Shown here: positions 8,471 through 14,043 of the stretch, in pieces
Numbering within the stretch: position 1 is the first letter of the stretch
How the letters are laid out: each line of letters begins with the position of its first letter
Assembly: GCA_937916345.1 (NCBI GenBank)
Contig: CALFUE010000070.1
Coordinates: forward strand, 1-23,454
Origin: an uncultured bacterium
Lineage (GTDB): Bacteria; Bacillota; Clostridia; Lachnospirales; Lachnospiraceae
Direction of reading: 5' to 3'
DNA: 23,454 nucleotides
The notes under the pieces: generated by a model
What the model saw: the letters and a program-made list of their open reading frames with translations, nothing else
Databases searched by the model: none
Told to the model about the DNA's origin: nothing
Translations under genes and position numbers: made by a program

Positions 8471-8515
8471 AATGATGTCGGGGTCAAAAGGTATTTTGCC
8501 CCGACCATGATACGC
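8471..8515 (-). repeat. Hairpin repeat element, copy 1
   Basis: Read on the minus strand this 45-base unit begins GCGTATCATGG and ends CATCATT. Its core (8477-8505) folds as GTCGGGG + CAAAA, loop TACC, TTTTG + CCCCGAC: 12 pairs with one bulged A. The second copy lies at 10384-10429 in the opposite orientation. No T-run follows the stem on either strand, so it does not look like a plain intrinsic terminator. A second small inverted repeat (ACGCAT, CAA, ATGCGT at 8512-8526) overlaps its start and the stop codon of the DUF4190-like gene. TTGACC inside the element, 16 bases and TAGGAT (8469-8464 region) could form a weak ileS promoter. Confidence 0.8.
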
Positions 8516-8516
8516 A

Positions 8517-9287
8517 TCAAATGCGTGATTCGTCTGTGAATGGTAAAAATGTCATATCAGGCTCCAGGTAATAATCATTATAAAAATTATCATAAAAATC
8601 ATCGTAAAAGTTATCGTAGAAGTCGTCATAGAAATCTTTGTAGTCACCGAGGTCATCATAATAACCGTTTTTTGCGTTATTGTAGAAGCTGCCCAGTAGA
8701 CTTCCCGCACCTGAAGATACAGTCAATACTATCATAACGATGAAGCACACAGTAGATATCACGGATGTGATAATACCGGCGATGGCCATACCGTTCGAAT
8801 TTGTTTTTTTCGAAAAGTGCACGATGGCAAATATGATGGACAAAATGGCACAGGGTATATTTATACAGGTGCAGAACAATACCAGAGACGCAATGCCCAG
8901 GATCATGGATGCTATGGCAAATCCGCCTTTGTAGGGCTTTACGGGCTGCTGTCCGTAATACTGGTTGTACTGCGGATTGTTGTTGTACTGCTGACCGTTG
9001 TAATACTGCTGATTGTTGTTGTACTGAGAGCCGTTGTTGTACTGCGGATTGTTGTTGTACTGCTGATTGTTGTAATACTGCTGATTGTTGTTGTACTGAG
9101 AGCCGTTGTTGTACTGCGAGCCGTTATTGTTCTGCGAGCTGCCTGCTGCCTGACCAAAAGAAGCAGCACCGCCCTGCTCTATCTCTCTAATGGTGGGAGC
9201 TGCCACCTCCTCTGCCGCAGGTTCAGGGTTTTGGGGCTGATCGCCTCCTACATTCTCTACTCCCGAATCGTTCAAAAAGTCACTCAT
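8517..9287 (-). CDS. DUF4190-like membrane protein with Q/N/Y-rich repeats
   Basis: A 256-residue protein with four zones. Residues 1-50 are acidic and polar. Residues 52-114 are low complexity (NN, QQY, GSQY), including two tandem 24-residue units (62-85 and 86-109). Residues 121-160 hold two membrane segments with Cys residues (FCTCINIPC) and 166-190 a third. KGGFAIASMILGIASLVLF and GMAIAGIITSVIS are the DUF4190 pattern. Residues 206-240 are an acidic aromatic tail of FYDD/FYDN repeats. There is no signal peptide, so the Q/N/Y arm is probably cytoplasmic. The start ATG 9287 has GGAGGTGA nine bases upstream, a near-perfect match to 16S rRNA. It lies 19 bases after the aldolase gene and is probably cotranscribed. 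Function unknown; such proteins are often placed near secretion or cell-envelope functions, but nothing here shows that. Confidence 0.85.
   Translation of the reverse strand: MSDFLNDSGVENVGGDQPQNPEPAAEEVAAPTIREIEQGGAASFGQAAGSSQNNNGSQYNNGSQYNNNQQYYNNQQYNNNPQYNNGSQYNNNQQYYNGQQYNNNPQYNQYYGQQPVKPYKGGFAIASMILGIASLVLFCTCINIPCAILSIIFAIVHFSKKTNSNGMAIAGIITSVISTVCFIVMIVLTVSSGAGSLLGSFYNNAKNGYYDDLGDYKDFYDDFYDNFYDDFYDNFYNDYYLEPDMTFLPFTDESRI
8961..9104 (-). repeat. Two tandem 72-base coding repeats
   Basis: Within the low-complexity arm of the DUF4190-like gene, a 72-base unit (24 codons) occurs twice, at 9033-9104 and 8961-9032. For example TAATACTGCTGATTGTTG recurs on the plus strand at 9001 and 9073, exactly 72 bases apart. 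Partial units extend to either side (8946-9134). The unit keeps the reading frame, so slippage or recombination would change arm length without breaking the gene. Confidence 0.85.
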
Positions 9288-9306
9288 TTCTCGTCACCTC
9301 CGTTTA

Positions 9307-10281
9307 TTAATCCATGCCCAGCATGTCTGTGTAGTATTTTGCGTAATCTGTACGCTTGTTCTTTGTAAACTCTATGGCAGTCCTGGGATGCTGATTCAAA
9401 AGACCTGTCACTAGATACTGCAGATCATAGCCCCATACGACGCCGGAGTCCTTCAGGGGAACCATGAAATCCTGATTAAACTTCAACGTAGGGTAAACGC
9501 TGTACTTCGGATTGCGCAGCAGTCCGAGAAGAGGCTCTATCTGGCAGTTTCCTGCACCGCGGCCCATCCCGAAGTATGTAGCATCCAGATAATCCACTCC
9601 GTCACCCACCGCCTCTATGGTATTGGCAAAGGCGAGTGCCTGATTATTGTGAGCGTGGATCCCCAGCTTTTTGCCGTATTTGTCGGCGGCCTCGCTGTAG
9701 ACCGTCACAAGCCTCGCCAGAGCTTCAGGATAGATGCTTCCGTAGCTGTCCACGATATAGAGCACATCCACCGGACTCTTGCAGATCATCTCAAGAGCTG
9801 CTTTAATATCTATCTCCTGTGCAGTGGAAATGGCCATAATATTGCAGCTCACCTCATACCCCTTGTTCTTCGCATCCTCAATCATCTGGATCGCCGAGGG
9901 GATCTGGTGCAGATAGGTCGCCACGCGGACGAGATCCACAGGAGACTCCGAGGCATTGTGTATGTCCTCCTTGTAGTCACAGCGTCCCACATCGGCCATG
10001 ATCGCGATCTTCAGATCGGTATCATTATCGCCGACGATGCTGTAGATATCATCATCAGTGGAGAATTTCCATTTTCCGAATTCATTTACATCGAACATTT
10101 CCCTGGATGCGCGGTAGCCGAACTCCATATAATCCACGCCTGCCTTGATGTTGGTGGCGTAGAGAGCCTTCACGAACTCATCCGTAAAGAAAAAATCGTT
10201 CACCAGCCCGCCGTCCCTTAAGGTTGCGTCCACTACCCTGACGGATTCTCTGTAATCCATCAGCTTTTCGATCTGTTTCAT
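9307..10281 (-). CDS. DRE-TIM (HMGL-like) aldolase of unknown substrate
   Basis: A 324-residue TIM-barrel metallo-aldolase of the HMG-CoA lyase / 4-hydroxy-2-oxovalerate aldolase superfamily. VVDATLRDGG (16-25) gives the R22-D23 catalytic/metal pair, GIHAHNN (207-213) the metal ligands H209 and H211, and FGMGRGAGN (237-245) the conserved loop. The length is close to the 4-hydroxy-2-oxovalerate aldolases, but it lacks their usual partner acetaldehyde dehydrogenase next door, so the reaction is unknown. I start it at ATG 10281; AAGGAG at 10300-10295 is 13 bases away, longer than ideal. A four-codon frame (ATG 10292 to TGA) overlaps the start as ATGA. A promoter with a striking palindrome lies just upstream. 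It leads a probable two-gene operon with the DUF4190-like protein. Confidence 0.88.
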   Translation of the reverse strand: MKQIEKLMDYRESVRVVDATLRDGGLVNDFFFTDEFVKALYATNIKAGVDYMEFGYRASREMFDVNEFGKWKFSTDDDIYSIVGDNDTDLKIAIMADVGRCDYKEDIHNASESPVDLVRVATYLHQIPSAIQMIEDAKNKGYEVSCNIMAISTAQEIDIKAALEMICKSPVDVLYIVDSYGSIYPEALARLVTVYSEAADKYGKKLGIHAHNNQALAFANTIEAVGDGVDYLDATYFGMGRGAGNCQIEPLLGLLRNPKYSVYPTLKFNQDFMVPLKDSGVVWGYDLQYLVTGLLNQHPRTAIEFTKNKRTDYAKYYTDMLGMD

Positions 10282-10321
10282 AATTTGCCCATATCTCCTT
10301 TCACAAAACACAATCCATGCT

Positions 10322-10350
10322 ATAGTAGCATATTGTGGCAATATGCGCAA
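10322..10350 (-). promoter_or_regulatory. Predicted promoter of the aldolase operon
   Basis: On the minus strand TTGCGC (10350-10345), a 17-base spacer and TACTAT (10327-10322) form a fair sigma-A promoter; transcription would start near 10314, about 33 bases before the ATG. The spacer is filled by a perfect palindrome described separately. The region is otherwise AT-rich and lies between divergent genes. Confidence 0.5.
10328..10346. promoter_or_regulatory. Perfect palindrome in promoter spacer (operator candidate)
   Basis: GCATATTG, TGG, CAATATGC: 8-base arms match perfectly around a 3-base centre, occupying the whole spacer between the -35 and -10 boxes. A second inverted repeat ATGCTA-TAG-TAGCAT (10317-10331) covers the -10 box and shares GCAT with it, and a third, GCACAC-AAC-GTGTGC (10364-10378), lies upstream. 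The position is that of a repressor site. No regulator gene is adjacent, so the binding protein is unknown. Confidence 0.55.
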
Positions 10351-10383
10351 TATTTAATTTTTGGCACACAACGTGTGCGTGCT

Positions 10384-10429
10384 GCGTATCATGGTCGGGG
10401 GCAAAATACCTTTTGACCCTCGCATCATT
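10384..10429 (+). repeat. Hairpin repeat element, copy 2
   Basis: This 46-base unit on the plus strand matches copy 1 (minus strand, 8471-8515) at all but about four positions, from GCGTATCATGG to CATCATT. The core stem (10396-10422) is CGGGGG + CAAAA, loop TACC, TTTTG + A bulge + CCCTCG. The changes relative to copy 1 keep six outer pairs with one G-T, so the fold is preserved although the sequence differs. It lies in the 243-base intergenic region between the divergent aldolase and Q/Y-rich genes, about 95 bases before the latter's ATG. Confidence 0.8.
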
Positions 10430-10445
10430 GCATAGAAACAAACCA

Positions 10446-10481
10446 TTGAAAATAAATTGATAATATAGTAAAGTTACTGTA
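10446..10481 (+). promoter_or_regulatory. Possible promoter of the plus-strand Q/Y-rich gene
   Basis: In this AT-rich stretch TTGAAA is followed after 17 bases by TAAAGT, a moderate sigma-A match; a second TTGATA further on offers another -35. This is the only interval that could serve the lone plus-strand gene. The exact boxes are uncertain. Confidence 0.35.
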
Positions 10482-10524
10482 AGTCAGTTAATAAACCGGC
10501 ATTATTTACGAGGAGGATTTAAAA

Positions 10525-10911
10525 ATGGACAATTACCAGAACCAGAACCCGCAGGGTGAAAACACCCGGCAGAACTACCAGCAGCCTTATCAGCAGCAGC
10601 AGTATCAACAACAATATCAGCAGCCTTACCAGCAGCCCTACCAGCAGGGAGCAGCCCCCATGGTTCCCGAATACCCCCAGACGCTGGGACAATGGATGCT
10701 CACCATCTTTATAACCTATATTCCCATCGTCAACCTGATCATGCTGTTTATATGGGCATTCACAAAGGATACCCCGAAATCAAAATCCAACTGGGCAAAA
10801 GCTTCCCTGATATGGACAGCCGTCGGCATCGTGTTATCCATTATCTTTGCGGGTCTCATCACTACTGCTGTCGGAGCCTTCTTCGCCCTTATAAGCGGCG
10901 TTGGTAACTGA
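10525..10911 (+). CDS. Small Q/Y-rich membrane protein, function unknown
   Basis: The only gene on the plus strand encodes 128 residues. Residues 4-41 are a low-complexity arm of NYQQPYQQQ-type repeats. Residues about 57-79 (WMLTIFITYIPIVNLIMLFIWAF) and 94-118 (SLIWTAVGIVLSIIFAGLITTAVGAF) are membrane segments joined by a basic loop (KDTPKSKSNWAK). There is no signal peptide. The layout, a disordered Q/Y arm plus a short membrane anchor, recalls the DUF4190-like protein 1.2 kb away, although the membrane parts differ. AGGAGG lies eight bases before the ATG. The last 78 bases overlap the 3' end of the AI-2E gene on the other strand. I do not recognise a characterised family. Confidence 0.85.
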   Translation: MDNYQNQNPQGENTRQNYQQPYQQQQYQQQYQQPYQQPYQQGAAPMVPEYPQTLGQWMLTIFITYIPIVNLIMLFIWAFTKDTPKSKSNWAKASLIWTAVGIVLSIIFAGLITTAVGAFFALISGVGN

Positions 10912-12084
10912 CAGATCTGACGGGTCAAAGCCCCTCGCCTTCAGACGCTTTCTGACCCATCTTCGGAAAAATTCATAAAATACGGCAAATACCGGGATCC
11001 CCAGCACCATTCCGCCGATCCCGAAGAAACCGCCGAAGACCACGATAGCAAATAACACCCAGAAGCCGTCGAGTCCCACACTTCCGGACATGAGCTTCGG
11101 TCCTATGACATTACCATCGATCTGCTGGAGTATCACGAAGAAAACGATAAATATCAGACAGTTTACTGGCGAATCGATAAAGATCAGGATCGCGGATATG
11201 AGCACTCCGATGTAGGCGCCAAAATAGGGTATGATGTTGGTCACCCCGATGATGATCGCTATGAGCACCTCATTTTTGAAGCCCAGCGTCAATTTCATTA
11301 TCACGCAGAATACATAGGTGATGAGCCCCATGACAGCGGCTTCCAGCAGCTTTCCGCCGATATAACCCACAAAGGTCTTATCTATGAATTTTATCTCATG
11401 AAGGATCGCGTCCGCGCGGTCCTTTTTTAGTATCGCATAGAGGAGTTTTTTAGTCCCCATGGCGAATTTTTTCCGCCCAAAAAGCAGATATAACGCAATA
11501 AAAAAACCGATCAGAACATTGAGCATCCCCGTAAAGATAGTTCCCGCGGAAATGGCGATATTGCCGGCCAAACCATAGAGCATGGGCAAAAGATCGGTGT
11601 TGACCCATCCAAGCACGGCATTCTCCGCATACTCCAACCCCTGATTTATCAGATCAGCGTACATGAAATCTGACTGCCCCAGACTCTTCGCAAAGGACCT
11701 GATACTGTTTACACTGCCGGGAAGAGCGGCAGCTATTACCATCACGCTGTTTATCAGTTCGGGAATGATGAGGACAAGGAACATTACCACCAGGAGTACC
11801 GTCATGATCAGCACTACCGCCACAGACAGTACAGGCGCCGTCTTATCGGAATTTTTCCACAACGCCTTCTTGAATATCTTCTCAAAAAAATTGACCGGAG
11901 TCTTCAGGATATAGGCCAGCACGCCACCGATGATGATGGGTGAAAATATGCCAATAAGCATATCAATCATTTTTTTCACATCGTCAAATTTCCAGACGAT
12001 AAAAACCACAAGAGCCGTGGCGGATAACGCCAAAAACATCGGAAAGCCCCTGCGTATGGATTCCCTCCAAAACGGTCTATTCAT
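10834..12084 (-). CDS. AI-2E family (PF01594) membrane transporter
   Basis: A 416-residue polytopic protein with about seven to eight membrane segments, starting at residue 14. The family signatures NIIPYFGAYIG and QQIDGNVIGPKLM lie in the second half, followed by GGFFGIGGMVLGIPVFAVFYEFF. Members export varied solutes (AI-2, ions, others), so the substrate cannot be named. The final 25 residues are hydrophilic (GEEGSDSSSDETRKDNG), unlike the core, and it is this tail that overlaps the convergent plus-strand gene. The ATG at 12084 overlaps the end of hemZ by eight bases with GGAG ten bases upstream, which points to translational coupling. Confidence 0.9.
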   Translation of the reverse strand: MNRPFWRESIRRGFPMFLALSATALVVFIVWKFDDVKKMIDMLIGIFSPIIIGGVLAYILKTPVNFFEKIFKKALWKNSDKTAPVLSVAVVLIMTVLLVVMFLVLIIPELINSVMVIAAALPGSVNSIRSFAKSLGQSDFMYADLINQGLEYAENAVLGWVNTDLLPMLYGLAGNIAISAGTIFTGMLNVLIGFFIALYLLFGRKKFAMGTKKLLYAILKKDRADAILHEIKFIDKTFVGYIGGKLLEAAVMGLITYVFCVIMKLTLGFKNEVLIAIIIGVTNIIPYFGAYIGVLISAILIFIDSPVNCLIFIVFFVILQQIDGNVIGPKLMSGSVGLDGFWVLFAIVVFGGFFGIGGMVLGIPVFAVFYEFFRRWVRKRLKARGFDPSDLSVTNAAYKGEEGSDSSSDETRKDNG

Positions 12085-13426
12085 TTATCAAAGTCTCCTT
12101 CTTCCCGATCAATTCCGTCAGCCTCTCAGTATACTGATTTATATCCTTCGGATCCTCGATCCGCTTGATCCGCCCGTCCCCAAATACACGCTTCGTTGAG
12201 GAGCCGGCTCCAAAGGCATATATGGACTCAACCTCCTCCATGATGAGGATATTGTAGAGACACTCACAGCCCACTCTCGCGTAACCCACATTCTCAAAAT
12301 TCCCCGCCATATTCTTTTGACGGTAGAGATAATAAGGCTCCATTCCAAGGTCATCTACGGCCTTTGGAACGAGTGACAGCTGCTGCGCCGTATCATGCCC
12401 AAGTGTTTCCTCGTACTCCGATATATGCAGGTTCAGCATTGCGGCCCGCTTGATGGCGAGGGAATGCACCGTAAGGCTCTCGGGAGACAATTCCCTTATC
12501 ATGGAAAGAGTTTGCTCCATCTCCTTTATCCCTTCCCCCGGGAGCCCCGCAATGATATCCATATTGATATTTGAAAATCCGAGACTCCTTGCGAGACCAA
12601 ACTTTTCGACCACATCCTCTACGGTGTGGCGCCTCCCGATGATCTCAAGAGTTTTGCCGTTCATGGTCTGGGGGTTTACGGATATCCTGTTCACAAAACC
12701 CGCGTTTCTTATTATCTTAAGCTTTTCCTCTGTTATGGAATCGGGCCTGCCGCACTCCACGCAGCACTCCCTGACAGAGTCCACCTCGAAATTATCCCCT
12801 ATGGCAAAGAGCAGTCTCTCAAGCTCCGGCGCTGACAGCGCCGTAGGCGTTCCCCCTCCGACATATATGGTAGTGGGGCGTCTGTGTGGAAGATAAGAGC
12901 TCACCGCCGTGATCTCCTGAATCAAAGCATCCAGATAGCCCGCCACCTGTCCCTTTACCCGGTCAATGGGAAATGATGTGAAAGAACAGTAAAGACATCT
13001 GCTTGGGCAAAAAGGGATCCCTATATAAACACTGTATGATTCCGGATTAAGGCTGCATTTTTCGATCAGGTCATCTTCTTTTTTCGCTATTTTTTTTGCC
13101 AGCGCCATCTTTTCCGGGGAGACACGGTAGCGCTCAAGTCGCTTTTCTCTGGCGAGCTTTACCGGTCTGACGCCGGTCAGTGCTCCCCAGGGGAGTGTAC
13201 GCCCTGTGTGTTCAGCCAGAAAATCGTACAGAGCGATCTTTAATTCATTTTTGTCAGCCGCATCCACGGAAAGTTTTTTCTCTCCAAGGCTGATCTCAAA
13301 ACCGGATGCAATGCGCGATACTCGAAGAATCGCAGGCAGCGCTTCCTTTGTACCCGGAAAAAATTCATTCGTTAAAGTCCGGACATCATATTCGAAAGAT
13401 TCGTCAGATATCTCAAAGCGCAACAT
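12077..13426 (-). CDS. hemZ: HemZ-type radical SAM coproporphyrinogen dehydrogenase-like protein
   Basis: A 449-residue radical SAM protein of the HemN/HemW superfamily, HemZ branch. YIGIPFCPSRCLYCSF (134-149) holds the cluster cysteines C140, C144 and C147. TIYVGGGTPTALS (186-198) and NINMDIIAGLPGE (286-298) are the next conserved blocks, and the 130-residue N-terminal extension before the radical SAM core is the HemZ feature. It is a little shorter than the Bacillus protein (about 500). HemZ is annotated as oxygen-independent coproporphyrinogen III dehydrogenase, but the true activity of this branch is poorly established. ATG 13426 overlaps the previous gene by 14 bases. A longer in-frame extension to 13618 lies inside that gene and is rejected because its residues look like frame-shifted coding sequence. 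Confidence 0.9.
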   Translation of the reverse strand: MLRFEISDESFEYDVRTLTNEFFPGTKEALPAILRVSRIASGFEISLGEKKLSVDAADKNELKIALYDFLAEHTGRTLPWGALTGVRPVKLAREKRLERYRVSPEKMALAKKIAKKEDDLIEKCSLNPESYSVYIGIPFCPSRCLYCSFTSFPIDRVKGQVAGYLDALIQEITAVSSYLPHRRPTTIYVGGGTPTALSAPELERLLFAIGDNFEVDSVRECCVECGRPDSITEEKLKIIRNAGFVNRISVNPQTMNGKTLEIIGRRHTVEDVVEKFGLARSLGFSNINMDIIAGLPGEGIKEMEQTLSMIRELSPESLTVHSLAIKRAAMLNLHISEYEETLGHDTAQQLSLVPKAVDDLGMEPYYLYRQKNMAGNFENVGYARVGCECLYNILIMEEVESIYAFGAGSSTKRVFGDGRIKRIEDPKDINQYTERLTELIGKKETLINE

Positions 13427-14039
13427 AGTAATTGTTCTCTTTCTCGCAGCCAATCTTTGTTGGCTCGCCGTGGCCGGGATAGACCACCGTGAGATCGGGA
13501 AGGGTGAAGAGCTTCTCCCTGATGGATCTGACGATCTGCGACATGGAACCGCTGACGAAATCAGTCCTTCCCACTCCCTCGCAAAAAAGGGTGTCTCCGG
13601 AAAAAAGAACCCCCTCATCGTAAAAATAAAAACAGACTCCGCCCTTTGTGTGTCCAGGAGTTGCTATTACCTTGATATTAAATCCCGCGCAGGATATCTC
13701 CTCGGAATCGTGGAGATCACGGTCATATTCATAAATCTTTTCCCTGCCCGTCAAATATGAACAGTTTGACCGCGGATCAGAAATAATAGAGCGATCCCCC
13801 TCCCCCATCAGGCGGGGAATACCGTATTTCTCATGCAGCTCCTCTCCCGCCTCCACATGGTCGAAATGACCGTGAGTATAGAGGATGACGACAGGCTTGT
13901 AACCCCCGTCATCTATAAACTTTATCAGGCGCTGCGCTTCATCACCGGGGTCTATGACGATGAGCTCCTTTGTATTTTCATTTATAACCAGATAACAATT
14001 GGTGGCAATAGGACCCACCACAAAATGTCTAACCTTCAT
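13413..14039 (-). CDS. Metallo-beta-lactamase-fold hydrolase (glyoxalase II-like)
   Basis: A 208-residue single-domain hydrolase. THGHFDH (55-61) is the THxHxDH dinuclear metal motif. IVIDPGDE (27-34), ATPGHTKGGVCFYF, VLFSGDTLFCEGVGRTD and VYPGHGEPT supply the remaining ligands and the usual order of the YcbL/GloB-like group. Substrates in this group include glutathione or other thioesters and remain unassigned here. ATG 14039 lies four bases after the rel stop; the ribosome site (AAGGAA) is too close to be strong, so coupling to rel is likely. An in-frame extension to 14099 lies inside rel and is rejected. A YcbL-like gene next to rel is a common clostridial arrangement, as far as I recall. 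Confidence 0.9.
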   Translation of the reverse strand: MKVRHFVVGPIATNCYLVINENTKELIVIDPGDEAQRLIKFIDDGGYKPVVILYTHGHFDHVEAGEELHEKYGIPRLMGEGDRSIISDPRSNCSYLTGREKIYEYDRDLHDSEEISCAGFNIKVIATPGHTKGGVCFYFYDEGVLFSGDTLFCEGVGRTDFVSGSMSQIVRSIREKLFTLPDLTVVYPGHGEPTKIGCEKENNYYVAL

Positions 14040-14043
14040 TTCC

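Noticed and set aside
8946..9134. Regularly spaced repeats resembling a CRISPR array
   Set aside because: The repeats are in-frame coding units without unique spacers, and no cas gene is near.
8817..9368. A plus-strand frame with long hydrophobic VVVLLIVV repeats resembling a membrane protein
   Set aside because: It is the complement of the Asn/Gln/Tyr codon repeats in the DUF4190-like gene and has no ribosome site.
10278..10292. Four-codon leader frame overlapping the aldolase start (ATGA)
   Set aside because: Its ATG is only two bases from AAGGAG, too close for good initiation, and it is too short to be distinguished from chance.
13427..13618. N-terminal extension of HemZ
   Set aside because: The extra residues (arginine/serine/proline-rich) come from reading the upstream hydrolase gene in another frame; ATG 13426 fits the family N-terminus.
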